In this document: in pieces, positions 1 through 11,896 of the stretch
Layout: every line of letters starts with the position of its first letter
How positions within the stretch are numbered: the stretch's first letter is position 1
Source of the DNA: Zizania palustris
Lineage: Eukaryota; Streptophyta; Magnoliopsida; Poales; Poaceae
Length of the DNA: 64,000 nucleotides
NCBI GenBank assembly: GCA_019279435.1
Contig: JAAALK010000085.1
Span: 496,001 to 560,000, forward strand
Direction: 5' to 3'
Program-made: the position numbers and the translations under genes
Notes under the pieces: model-generated
The model's input: only the letters and a program-made list of their open reading frames with translations
Database searches by the model: none
Told to the model about the DNA's origin: nothing

Positions 1-1685
1 GCCCTTGACCGTGGGCTTGGCTTTTCGAAAAGATTTTAAACTCTGATCAGAGATGTACTACTGTACCCACAAGGCACGCACTCATCCCAAACAAGATGAC
101 CCATTTCACGGGAACTCGTGCCAAAACCTCAATATGAGATGTTCCAAGCGATAACCACCCGCTCTAGGTTTCGCCGGCGCGCCGGGCCGCATCCCGGCTA
201 ACGTCGCACCCCCTTTTGCGCCACATTGGTACAAGTCACCCGCAGGTGCAACTTGACCCATCTCCAAATGGTGGCCTCGGTTTGGAACAACCCATACCTT
301 AGTTAGGACTTACCCACTAGACTTGTGGTTAGTACGTAAGTGTATTGCAACGGATCCCTCAGACCGGTCCTTATAGTGCCCCGGGTGCTACCGACCAATG
401 CCCTAGCTTGCACCCGGAACCCACCATGCATACACTCACAACCATAACTCATCACCAACAGAATTTCCAAGGATAAGAAGTAACGGGGATCATATATAGA
501 ACCATTTTGCTACGACTCATTTTTATCCTATAGCGATCGTGTCAATACATTGGACACTAGCTAATAGCATTGATCATATGGTGACAAGGAGGTTAGGCGA
601 GATAGCATGGCTTGGGTTGCACATCAAGGTCGGGGGATCCTAATTAAATATAATGTAAGGGTTCATTTGACTAATGCACATATAACCTATGTGTTTTAGC
701 GATAGTTTAATCAAACGTGGGTTCAATATGCTCAAAAGATTGGTTTGGTGACTTGCCTTGTTCAGCGAAAGGAGAGGGAGGGACTTCGGGGAAGTACTCC
801 GGCTCCTCGGCGACGTCGTAGTCTTTTTAATATAATAAAGCAAAATAAAAAGAGCACATTCAATCAAACAATATAACATTACATTAATAGCACATAAGTT
901 ATTGTTGGTTTGATTAAAAGTGAAATAATTTCCATTGTTAAGGTTCTGAAAGTTATTTCATAAATAATTTTAAAGGGATTAAAATGAAGGGTTGTCCTTT
1001 TTAGAAAACAAGTGTTTAAATGTGAATAGTCCCATATTAAGTTCCCTAATAAGTTTTGAAATGAAAAGTTCATGGTAATTTAGTGTTTTGCAGTATGTGA
1101 ATAGAAAGGAATAAATATGAATTTTTCTGAAGTTCAAACATTTGAATTCATATTTTAATCCTAAAGGCATTTAAATATTTATTTGAATAAACATGAAAAT
1201 GTCAAAGTAAACCTACTGTTTTTATTGCATAAACATGTAGAGAATAATTTTATGAATTTTCTGAAATTGGAATGGTAATTTTTAGAGTTCAAATGCATTA
1301 GATATGAATTTTACAAGTTTAAAAGTATTTCTGAAATTCATTTTCAATTTTTAAACTCCTCGGGTCCACGGTGAGCCAGGCCCACGGTGAACCCGCGCAC
1401 TGTGCACGTGCGCCGGGTCGATCTAGACCGTCGGATCCAGATCCGACGCGCGAGGGCGAGGCGGGGCGCGTAAGTCACGATGGACGGTCAGGATTAAAAC
1501 GTGCGAAGGGGTACCACGTGGACGCACGAGATTAAACGCGAGTTTTAAATACCAACGAACGAACGAGATCGCACCGTACCGCTTCACTCAGATCCGACGG
1601 CCCGGATTAAACCGAACAAATGATTTAATCCCAAGCGTTGGATCTGGATAGCACAGCCAGGATTGAATCCGGCACAGTGCGTGTC

Positions 1686-1698
1686 GGGGGGGGGGGGG
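1686..1698 (+). repeat. G13 homopolymer tract
   Basis: A run of 13 G in the GC-rich core of T1. Such runs are prone to sequencing length error. The corresponding parts of the two other copies of this LTR lack a run of this length. Confidence 0.8.
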
Positions 1699-2213
1699 TA
1701 AAGTACTCCTTCTTCCCCGACTCCGGCGGTGCGACGGTGAGCGATTCCGGCGACGACGAGGGTTATCTAGTCTAGCTAGGACTAAAAACGGAAAGGGGGC
1801 ACCGAGGGGAACAAAAGGGTACCCTTGCGGTGGTCCGGGGTCGACGGGGTGAGGCCGGCGACGAGCGAAGGCGGCGAAGGCTCTCGGTTCCTCGGCGGGG
1901 ACGGTGATCCGGCGAGGTTCGTCGCCGACGGAGTGGTGGCCGAGGTCGGTGAGGTCCTGGCGGTCACGACGGTGGCGGAGGCACGGACGGGGACGGTCCG
2001 AGGCGACGGCGAGCGGTGGCCGGAGGCGAAACAGAGGGAGTGCGCAAAAAGGTGAAGTGCGGGCGCTCTGCTTGGTTTGGGTGCAATGGGATGCGTGGAC
2101 CGGACGCGGCGTAGGGCGGTGGTTTAAATAGGGATACTGGCGGGGGCATGGAGGGCGCCATCGGGGGGGCGTGGGTTAACGCCGGCGACGGTTTCTCTGC
2201 ATGCGGTGACAGC

Positions 2214-2229
2214 GGGGGGGGGGGGGGGG
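2214..2229 (+). repeat. G16 homopolymer tract
   Basis: A run of 16 G in the GC-rich core of T1. It could fold with neighbouring G runs or simply be slippage; the length is uncertain in any assembly. Confidence 0.8.
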
Positions 2230-2854
2230 AGATTACGCGAGGGATTAAATGGGAGGCGGGCGACGTGATACGGGGAGTTTAATGCCGGCGAATAAAGGAG
2301 GGGAGGGGACCGGCGACGGGCGAATCCGAGGGATTCAATTCAGCCGGCGCCATTTGGGGGCGATGGCGCGAGGTTGAAGACGGCTCTGACGAGCGGGGTC
2401 CACTGGCCAGCGAGCGCGGACGAGCGAACGAGGGGACTGACGGGTGGGGCCGCGATGTCGGGCGCGCGCGCGGGGAAAACGTTCGGCGCCGACAGGTGGG
2501 GTCGGGCTGTCAGCCAGAGGCGCGTGAGGTAACGGGCTGGGCCGGCCGGGAGAGAGAGAGGGGAGGGGAGGAGGCCCATTACTGTTTCTAAGTATTTCCG
2601 ATTAAAAATAATTCCAGCAATTTGATTAAAATGTTAGGGCTACTTCCAAGGTTGATAAAAATTTATAAAAATTCTCAAAAATATATCTTGGGCTTAGGAT
2701 CATATTCAAAAGTTTCACCTCCTAATTTGGCCATCTACTCTATGTTGTAGTTCAAAAGGGTATAAAAGAGTATTAAAAGTATTTTCAAAAATAATTATTC
2801 CAAGAAATTGAATTTAATGATATTTTTATTGTTTTGAAAATTTGGGGTGTTACA

Positions 2855-5800
2855 GTGATGTTGTTCCGATGGAAGCATGCTCTTTGTTACTTGGTAGACC
2901 TTGGCAATATGATACTGATAGTGTACATCATGGTCGTTCGAATCATTATTCCTTCTTGTTTAAAGGTCAGAAAATAATTATACATCCAATGACCCCCGAC
3001 CAAATTTTTAAAGATGATCTTGCTAGGGCTACTAAAGCGGCAAAACCACTAGCACCCCAACCAGCCGCCAATGTTACTTCTGAAATCAAGTTGAATGCGC
3101 CTGTCTTGCTTGCTACACGTGCTGATTTTGAGGATTTACGCAATGGTCATTTGCCCTGCTATGCACTTGTCTGTTCTAGTATGCTCGCTGCCCTTGATGC
3201 TCCCCCGTCTTTGGATATTCCCCCCGCTGTTTCTAACCTTTTGCAGGAGTACGCTGATGTGTTTCCCATAGACTTACCCTCGGGTCTCCCTCCACTCCGT
3301 GGTATTGAGCACCAGATTGACCTCATCCCCGGCACCCAACTACCTAACCGCGCCCCATACCGCACGAATCCGGATGAGACGAAGGAGATCCAGCGCCAGG
3401 TGCAGGCATTGCTTGATAAGGGGTACATTCGTGAATCTCTTAGCCCTTGCTCGGTTCCTGTTTTACTTGTGCCGAAAAAAGATGGGTCATGGCGTATGTG
3501 TGTAGACTGTCGCGCTATTAATAACATCACCATTCGTTATCGATATCCTATACCACGCCTTGATGATATGCTAGATGAACTTAGTGGTGCCATGATTTTC
3601 ACTAAGATTGATTTACGTAGTGGCTACCATCAGATTCGCATGAAATTAGGAGATGAATGGAAAACGGCTTTTAAAACGAAATTTGGCTTATATGAATGGT
3701 TGGTTATGCTGTTTGGATTGACTAATGCTCCCAGCACCTTTATGCGCTTGATTAATGAAGTTCTTAGACCCTTCATAGGACTGTTTGTTGTTGTCTACTT
3801 CGATGATATCCTTATTTACAACAAGACTATGGAAGAGCAGTTAGAACATTTGAGTGCTGTTTTTGATGCCTTGCGTGCTGCCTGCTTGTTTGATAATATG
3901 GAAAAATGCATCTTTTGCACACAACGCGTCTCGTTTCTTGGTTATGTTGTTACCCCACAGGGCATCGAGGTGGATAGCAGCAAGGTTGATGCAATTCGGG
4001 AATGGCCCACGCCGACGACGGTCACACAGATTCGGAGTTTTCTTGGACTTGCAGGTTTTTACCGTCGGTTCGTACGTGATTTTAGCTCCATTGCAGCACC
4101 TCTACATGAGCTTACAAAGAAAGGTGTGCCATTTGCTTGGGGCGACTCGCAGGAGGTAGCGTTCAGCACTTTGAAAGATAAGTTAACACATGCCCCCCTC
4201 TTGCAATTGCTTGATTTTACTAAAGTATTTGAGCTTGAATGCGATGCTAGCGGGATTGGATTAGGTGCTGTTTTGTTACAAGAGGGAAAACCGGTTGCGT
4301 ATTTCAGTGAAAAATTAAGCGGTGCTAGCTTGCGATATTCTACTTATGATAAGGAGCTTTATGCTTTAGTCCGCACTTTGCACACATGGCAGCACTATCT
4401 TTGGCATCGTGAGTTCATAATTCATTCTGATCATGAGGCCTTGAAACATTTTCGTACCCAAACAAATCTGAACCGTCGTCATGCTAGTTGGGTAGAATTC
4501 ATCGAGTCTTTTCCTTATATTATTAAACACAAGAACGGGAAGGAGAATGTCATTGCTGATGCGTTGTCTTGTAGATATACCATGCTTTCACAGCTCGATT
4601 TTCAAATTTTTGGTTTGCAAACTGTGAAGGATCAATATGTCAACGATGCTGATTTTAAAGATGTTCTAACTCATTGCACGCCTGGCAAACCTTGGGGTCA
4701 ATTCCACATGCAGGATGGCTTCCTGTTTCGCGCTAACAAGCTGTGTATTCCAGCAAGCTCGGTTCGTCTTTTGTTGCTACAGGAGGCACATGGTGGTGGT
4801 CTCATGGGACATTTTGGTGTCCACAAGACGCACGAGGTGCTGGCCGCACATTTCTTTTGGCCCCGGATGCGCCGTGATGTCAAGCGCCTTGTTGCACGCT
4901 GCACTACATGTCAAAAAGCTAAGTCCCGGTTGAACAACCATGGTTTGTATATGCCTTTGCCTGTCCCTACTTCCCCTTGGCTTGATATTTCTATGGACTT
5001 TGTTTTGGGATTGCCTAGAACTAAGAAGGGGAGGGATAGCATTTTTGTGGTTGTTGATAGATTTTCCAAAATGGCGCATTTTATACCTTGTCATAAAACT
5101 GATGATGCTCGCACTGTTGCTGAATTGTTCTTTTGAGAGATTATTCGTTTGCATGGCATTCCAAATACAATAGTCTCAGATCGTGATGCTAAGTTTCTCA
5201 GTCATTTTTGGAGATCTCTGTGGAATAAAGTGGGAACTAAATTGTTGTTTAGCACAACTTGTCATCCTCAAACTGATGGGCAAACTGAGGTAGTTAATAG
5301 AACCTTGTCAACCATGCTTAGGGCTGTTTTGGATAAAAATTTGCGACGTTGGGAGGATTGCTTGCCTCATATTGAATTTGCTTATAATCATGCCACACAC
5401 TCTTCTACAAAGATGTGCCCTTTTCAGATTGTTTATGGTTACATTCCTCGAGCACCTATTGATTTGTTCGCCCTTGATGCTGCGGAAGCTCCACATCTCG
5501 ATGCAGTTGCCCATGTTGAACAAATGATTGACCTTCATGCACAAACACACCAAAACATTGCTGCTGCTAATGCTAAAAATCAGGTTGCTGATAGTAAAGG
5601 AAGAAAACATGTTACTTTTGCACCTGGTGATTTGGTTTGGTTGCATTTACGAAAGGATCATTTCCCTAATTTGCGCCATTCTAAATTGATGCCTCGTGCT
5701 GTTGGTCTTTTTAAAGTGCTAACCAAGATTAATGATAATGCTTATATCCTTGACGTACCTGCGGAGTTTGGTGTTTCCACTAGTTTTAATGTTGCAGATT

Positions 5801-6000
5801 TGACACCATATGCGGGCGAGGATGAGGAGTTGCTGTCGAGGACGACTTCGATTCTAGAAGGGGAGGATGATGAGGACATCAGTACATCTACACCAGCAGC
5901 ACCTTCTTCGGCGCCATCTCCTTCTGGGATAATCACGAGGGCCCGTGCAAGAGAGCTGAATTTCGTCATACTACTAAAGAATGAAGGCCCAGAAGAATAA
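2855..6000 (+). pseudogene. G1 Gypsy polyprotein, 5'-truncated, one nonsense codon
   Basis: One reading frame runs from the end of protease through RT, RNase H and integrase. Visible marks: the VPMEACSLLLGRPW block shortly after the protease site, RT core with the YFDDIL active site (coded near 3797-3815), RNase H start ELECDASG, an HHCC zinc region ending CTTCQKAK, and the integrase block WLDISMDF. The frame is broken once, at 5134-5136, where TGA replaces the Arg codon found at this place in G3 (FFREVVRLHG); integrase then continues in the same frame to 6000. Gag, the protease active site and the 5' LTR were separated by the T1 insertion and lie outside the window. The last 44 codons read into the 3' LTR, as in G2 and G3. 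It cannot make a full protein as it stands. Confidence 0.92.
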
Positions 6001-6440
6001 ACGCGGGCCTTCCTAGAGTCGGCCTTCCTAGGGGCGCCCCCCCTCTTTGGCCGTCCACATTAGGGGGCTGCGCCCACCTTTCCCCCCTCTATTTAAATAG
6101 AGTCTTGTCATTCCTATAGACTCGAGTTTTGATTTACAATTAGCTTTTGCTACTTTTGACACGCGCCAAATAGCGCTGTCCTCGTGTGATTCAGAACTCC
6201 ACCTTGAGTGATATTCATATTGCTCGCATCTCTTTCTTGTTCGTTCTTCGATTGCGAACAGGAAACGATCTTCGTGATCAGGCTGATCTTGCATCCACAA
6301 GGTCGGTAACCACAGGGAGTTGGTTCAGCGATTGCATTGGCGCTTCGGGTTCGCTTGTCGTAGTCGGATCGTGAGGGTCTTCTTTCACCAAATCGAAGTT
6401 ATCTCCACTCACCGAAAGATTGGGCACTTCAGCTCTATCA
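5868..6440 (+). mobile_element. G1 3' LTR
   Basis: A polypurine tract (AAGGGGAGGA) directly precedes TGATGAGGACATC, the same LTR start as in G2 and close to that of G3. The LTR carries the C-terminal codons of pol, a TATA-like box near 6090 and ends around 6440 (…CTCTATCA), where SA gag sequence begins. At about 570 bp it is shorter than the 900-910 bp LTRs of G2 and G3, so it may have internal deletions or belong to a shorter subfamily. The right edge is set by where homology to Sirevirus gag resumes and is good to a few bases. Confidence 0.75.
6090..6098 (+). promoter_or_regulatory. putative TATA box of G1 LTR
   Basis: TATTTAAAT within a pyrimidine-rich context in the G1 LTR, on the coding strand of the element. 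Position in mid LTR fits a U3/R promoter. No transcript evidence. Confidence 0.4.
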
Positions 6441-6441
6441 T

Positions 6442-8157
6442 AGTGGGTGGAACTGACAATGTCTCAAGCTCAAGCTTAGTCTGCTCCAGCTCAGCTTCGA
6501 CTCTCTCCAACTCGCCCAACTGCTCATCACTCTTGGCTCTCAGCTCAGCTAAACTAGCTAGATGGGATGGGCAGTCTACAAAAGGCACGACAACAGTGGC
6601 ATGAGCATCTTTTAGCTCCAGCTGTGCACTCTCAAGCTCAGTGGCCAAAATGTCTCTCTCATCTACCCTCTCTGTGTACCTAGACTTCAGAGTCGTTAGG
6701 TCTCACAACAACACCTCACAGTTAGGGCACTCACTACTACCACCCAAGCAATTGGAAGAAGATAGACTCTCAATCTTGCCATTGGCCATGGAAAGCTCAC
6801 TCTCAAGCTCATCTATCCTCTTCTTAGCCCCTCTAAGAAGTTTCTCCTGATACCTCAACTCCTGATGGTTCTCTTCTAGTAAATCAATGACTTCTTGTTC
6901 ATAGGAAGATACCTTTTCATCGTTGTCATCGTTAGAGTTGTCGGGGGAGCCCTTCTCTTCCTTATCCCCAAGAGCCATTGAGCAGAAGCTCTTATGGGAT
7001 CTTCGGCTGTGGTGCGAGCGGCTTTTCGGCTTATCCCCGAAGGCCATGAAGCAGAGGCCTGCCAGATCATTCTTGTCCTTCCCCTTCTTGATCACGACCT
7101 CTTGGAGTAGCTTCTCTCCATCTCGGTGAAGAAGGCCTTGTCTCGCTTCTTGTTCTCACGCCGGTAGTCCTTTAGGTCCTTTCAAAAGAACCTTGTCTTG
7201 GGCTTGCCCTATGTGAAGGTGGAGCTGTCATGCTTGCTGGAGTCGTAGGAGCCACCACCGGTGCCCTTCTTGTGACTGTTCTGCTTGGGGCAGTCGGCGA
7301 TGAAGTGACCTGGATCACCACACTCAAGGAATCCGGATTTTGTGTCGTGTCTTTTGAACATCCGTTTATCATAGACACGACGCACCCAGTTGTTAAAAAG
7401 ACACATATCATCATCTCCTAACGAATCAAGATGGTCTTCAATGATAGACATCAGGGAGAACGCAACACAGCTCAAAGAGGAGGAGTCAGCAGAAGGTGTC
7501 GCAAGGGCTAGGGTTTTTGAGTCAGAACCAGTGAGATTTGATCTCAACTGGATATCAACCTCTGTGTCCTTGAGCTTAATGAAAAGCTCTGCGATAGTCA
7601 AGGTATCGTAAGAGGTGCTCTCAATGATAGAGGATACCTTGATCTCCCAGATCTTACGGTCCAAGGTATGAAGAACCTTGAGTGTCTTCTCATGATCTGA
7701 GACCAACTGAACTCCATCGGCCTTGTTGACCCAAAGTTTGTTGATGATCGATTGAAAACGACCAAACAAAGCATCAATAGATTCACCTGGCTTCTGTGTG
7801 AAATTTTTAAATTCACGTCGGTAGGTCTCATAAAGCCAAGCCTTGACCTGGGTTGTCCCCTCATGGTGTGCCTGGAGGGTAGCCCCAGATCTCTCTAGTA
7901 GTGCTGAGACGGCTCACGCGCTCAAACTCACTGGGATCTAGACTATAAAAGAAAATGTTCACAACTTTGTTGTTGTTCTAATGCTAGGTGACTATCTCGA
8001 AGGAAGTGCACTCAGCAACAGGAAGCACAGTAAAAGTTTCGTGAACACAAACATCCCAAATATCCGAGCTCTGGCTCATGAGATAGGTTCGCATGCGAGT
8101 CTTCCAGTAATTGTAGCCAAAAGCTTCAAGGGACGGGAGCTTGCCAGAGGAAGTCAT
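6442..8157 (-). pseudogene. SA Sirevirus gag, truncated and frameshifted
   Basis: It starts at ATG 8157-8155 (MTSSGKLPSLEAFGYNYW), 52 bp inside the primer-binding site. It matches, domain by domain, the gag of SE on the opposite strand at 35071-37756: N-terminal Copia gag region, a zinc knuckle GDPGHFIADCPK, then a Ser/Lys-rich and coiled-coil-like section ending at ETLSVPPT. There are in-frame stops near the N-terminus and a frameshift near 7860. In the zinc knuckle the first Cys is replaced (FLEC instead of CFEC). Homology stops abruptly at 6442, where G1 is inserted; the rest of SA (second zinc knuckle, pol, 3' LTR) is expected left of the window. Not functional. Confidence 0.88.
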
Positions 8158-8208
8158 GATCACTACCTTGAGTTAGAACAGTTTAAGGTATGGAAAAACC
8201 CTAACTAG

Positions 8209-8220
8209 GCTCTGGTACCA
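8209..8220 (-). promoter_or_regulatory. SA primer-binding site
   Basis: On the minus strand this reads TGGTACCAGAGC, one base from TGGTATCAGAGC, the complement of the 3' end of plant initiator tRNA-Met. It lies two bases inside the SA 5' LTR. Confidence 0.85.
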
Positions 8221-9264
8221 CTTGTAGAACCGAAAGTAGCGACCAGAGGTGGTGAATGGGCGCCTAAAAAATTCTTTCGAATCAATGGCATTCTCCCAAC
8301 ACCCAACGCACCTCAACAGACAATCAACAGAAGCAAAAACAGATCACAAGTACTAAAAATAATCTAGACTAAAAACGACCGGTGTACTAGTCGAAAAGAC
8401 ACCAACACAGTGCTTAAAGGCAGATCAACAAGATATTCAACTCACATGCATTTCAAGCATCATCAAGATAATCATCACCGGCATTCAACCAATAAAACAC
8501 AATAATTGTTCTAATTCTCTCTCCTGTGCACACCTGGCAGGAACACTTCATTTGCATGTCGTTGTTCTGGCTTCAGCTTCAGGGCATCAAGCGCTGCAGA
8601 GCACCATGCACCATACCCGAGCAGCTTGCATGCTCCCACACGCCAGCCAAAACGACCAGAAAAAAATGCGTGCTGCAGCGTTTTTCTGAACCCCGCAGAA
8701 ACCAGGACAGCATGCCCAAGAAACCAGCGCCCAAAATTTCCTGCACCGCTTGCTATAGTGCTTGTCGCGATGGCATGAACAACATCTTTTCCTCTTCGCG
8801 CAGTGCGCCGACTGCTATCATGGTACTGCGGCACCCGTGCGCTAACGCCGCCTCACGCAGAGTGTCGGCTTGCTGCTTGTGGCCGAGCGCTGCGCCTGGA
8901 GGACTCCGCCGCTAGCTCCTGCCATGTGCTCCTGCGCACATAGCTAGCGTCGCCTCAGCTGCCGATCTGCTGCAGCCATGCGCAGAAAAGTCAAGGCCAC
9001 GACAACTTGTTTCTCTGGCCTCCGAGTGCCATGCCGTGAAGCTGCAGGAAATCAGACGTGTGGCTACAGCTGGCCGTGAATCTATGAGGTGGCGCGAAGA
9101 CCCTGGCCAACGAAGCAACGCATGGAGAAAAAATCACTATGTGCTCACGAAAATGGCGACGACGCTAGAGATTAGCCAGCGGCGCACAAATCAGAAAGAT
9201 GGGGAAATTTGTGGAACTCAGATTTTTCATTAGTTGAGTTAACCCTAACCGTAAGGAATTGGGA

Positions 9265-9276
9265 CCTATTTATAGG
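9265..9276 (-). promoter_or_regulatory. TATA box of SA LTR
   Basis: Reads CCTATAAATAGG on the minus strand, followed by a short leader into R/U5. The SE LTR has the same box in the same context at 33541-33552, which supports it as the core promoter. Confidence 0.6.
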
Positions 9277-9289
9277 CAGCCCAATAAAA

Positions 9290-11323
9290 AGGGAAAAGAC
9301 AGAAATGAACAGACCACTACAGATGATACAAAATTCAGTACAAGTTCATAGTAAATCAAAGATACAATCAATGTTCAGAAAAGAGCTGAAAGCTAGAATT
9401 CTAAACTGCAAGTAGAAATTTTCCTAGCAATCAGCTTTCTGAATAAATCAGAATATAAGAAGTGAATACATGATCTATTCTTGTGAAGAAGATAGGACAT
9501 AAATTGACTCAAGAAACATCACTAAATTTTCAGATGACACATAGTCCTTGCAACCATTTTCAGACAGTAATAACAACAACAAAACCATAGAACTCTTTTT
9601 ACTACTGAAAAGTGACTTTTCATCTAAGACCCACCATGACATCAACAAATAAGTGGTTGGCAGACCAAATATGACATCAAGCAAATATCAGTATATCAGG
9701 ACCACTCTTGGTCGACTGACAGACCAACCTCGTCACCTGAACAACCAGGAATAGACAACCAATCACAAGCTTATGTAATAAAATTTTTGTTGAAACCTTG
9801 TTTCTGTAACAGAAGAGATGATCATGTTCTGAACTAACTGAAAAACTTGAACTGGACAGATCAACAGGAAATTAAAGAGTTACAACTGCTCTTCAAGATT
9901 TTAGATACTTTTGAAATTAATTAGAAAGAACCTAGAACTACACATCAGTAGATAACTGCAGAAGATGATGGTATGTAAGTTAATCTGAGAAGACAATCAC
10001 AGACCTAGCTAAAAATCCAACATAGTTCAATAGATGAATGAAACTTTCTGAAGAATTTCCTATGAGACTGAGTTCACAAAACCACAAATTATGTGATATT
10101 TCAAACAAGATACAAATTACTCAAGCAGTAATCTCTGTTCACAGTAAGACACCATGAAGAGAAAACTAGAGAACATAAGGACTCTCTAGACAATCCTTTT
10201 TCAAATGATTACTGCTTGAATCACGATTCTCAAACCAGAATAATTTGTTCATTTTTCAACCATGATATCACTCAAGAAACAATTCAAGAATCAGCCAAAC
10301 AACAAGATGTATGCTCAACCAATTTAGTCAGAAAAACTACATGATGAAGGTGAGCAGAGAACTTGGTATAAGATCCACTTGATGTTGAAGCACATACACC
10401 TTGGCTTGATCCTGAAGAAAACGCAGAACCAGAATAAACATTCACCCGATCTCCTGTTGCCCTTCTTGACAAAAAGAATAGTAGCTTTAAGGGAATTTTC
10501 GGCTAGGAATATGTTCTGGAATCATCTCTCAAAAAAGGGGCAGCCAACCCTTAAGGTATGAGGCCAATTTTATAGCCATACCCTAAGAGCCAACTTTATA
10601 CATAAGTCCATCAACATTTTCAGAATTACACAAAAAGACAAGACACAATTTCAGAAGTAGAAATTCTGAAAATAACTCTCCTAGACCTCTATTACAAATT
10701 ATTACAACTTGACTCAACTTTAATATATTTTCAGAATTGGGAAATCCTGAAAAGAATACTAAAAGTTTACACTAACTCTAAATGACTCAAAACAAAAAGA
10801 CTCCTAATTATTGAAATTAGCAAATCTTGAGATGTGACGGTTTTCAGCAAAAACCGTCAAAGCCTCTCAACCATTCGACTCATCACACCGCTTTGCGACT
10901 CCGAGCGCCTACAAGCCACTTCCGCTCTCTATACCCTCGAGCCGCCTGAATACTTGCCCTGGCCTCCCTCTCGCAGACCCGGTCATCATGCCGCCGCTTC
11001 CATCCGTTCGACCAAGTCTTGCTCAGTCTTTTCGTGCACTCTTGAGATCTTCTCCAACTTCACCCGACCTCCCTGATCCTTCGGCATCGAGCTCCTCGCT
11101 TGACCCTCGATCACTCGCCGTTGACAGTTGGTTAGCATCTACACCCTGCACATTCAAGACAAGCCAAAACAAGAACGCGATGCACCACCAAAACCCTCGG
11201 CACTCAATCCTCAATTTTACATCGAACCCTTCGATGCACACAACCCTTCACTAACACATTCACTCGATCGCTCATCCTTGTCAATCACTCATCATCCAGA
11301 CAGAAACCACCCTTGGTTTCACA
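9290..11323 (-). mobile_element. LTR-like segment nested in SA U3
   Basis: The stretch 10550-11323 resembles the U3 half of the SC LTR (16240-16947 plus 47174-47259), including AT-rich segments with repeated TTCAGAATT words, the GACGGTTTTCAGCAAAA block near 10837 and the end CTTGGTTTCACA at 11323. It breaks the match between the SA and SE LTRs, so it is probably an inserted LTR or the product of recombination between LTRs. The left limit (about 9290) is approximate: I find no clean TG terminus there and no target duplication. 9290-10550 shows no coding potential. Confidence 0.5.
10568..10576 (-). promoter_or_regulatory. putative second TATA box in SA LTR
   Basis: Minus strand reads GGCTATAAAATTGG. 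It lies in the nested LTR-like segment at the position equivalent to the TATA region of the SC LTR (16260-16270). Confidence 0.4.
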
Positions 11324-11896
11324 TTTACCCCTAGGGTAAATTACACAGACACAAAAATAAACTAAAAAGACAAACATGCCCTTAGGATTTTTATAGATTC
11401 GACTAACACATACAGTCGGCCTAAAAGGCAAAATAGTAAAATCCTAAATAAAGATAACTTGTCCTGATGCGGAGCTTTCATAGCAGCTACGGCTTCACCT
11501 CAGAACGGTAGGATCCAAGATCAGCGGTTGTCAGTTTTGCGCCTAAACTGACAAAGCATCCACCGTCTTCGCACCGGGTACCCGAATTGGGCCGGCCCGA
11601 TTCCACGGCTCCCTCAGCCCGGCAATCGCTCACCGCCCGTGTACCTGAGTCAATCCTTGCCAACAGACCAGTGGATCTCCTACTGGTCCTAGCCCATGTA
11701 CTCGGTTTGGCCTGGCCCGACTCCGCGGCCCCTCTACCCGGTAGTCGCTCGCTGCCTGTGTACCTGAGTCACATGCGGCCCAGATATGGTAGGTCTCATC
11801 TCATCTTCATCTCCTCTTCTCACTTTGAATTTCGTTGACAATCACTCATCACTTTTGGAGCCATGAGGCCCATGATCTTCATCATGGCTCCTCACA

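Larger units (their letters stand above)
1..2854 (-). mobile_element. T1: partial Gypsy LTR (Tekay/Del-like), reverse orientation
   Basis: This is the reverse complement of the LTR family whose complete copy lies at 17726-21025; a third copy is at 41264-44465. It ends on the plus strand in GGGGTGTTACA, which reads TGTAACACCCC on the element strand, a common start for plant chromovirus LTRs. About 0.5 kb of the far end lies left of the window. It interrupts the G1 polyprotein exactly at 2854/2855. The outer thirds are AT-rich and the middle (about 1380-2560) is very GC-rich. Whether it is a solo LTR cannot be decided because the left end is missing. The lineage is inferred from the terminal sequence and length only. 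Confidence 0.85.
8223..11896 (-). mobile_element. SA 5' LTR (Sirevirus), enlarged by an internal insertion
   Basis: Plus-strand ends are TGTAGAACCGAAAG at 8223 and CCTCACA at 11896, that is TGTGAGGAGCC…TTCGGTTCTACA on the element strand. The U5 part (8223-9290) and the outer U3 part (about 11335-11896) match the 2050-bp LTR of SE at 32956-35005. Between them lie roughly 2 kb absent from SE. The right end abuts K1 reverse transcriptase in the middle of its coding sequence, so SA inserted into K1. Confidence 0.82.
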
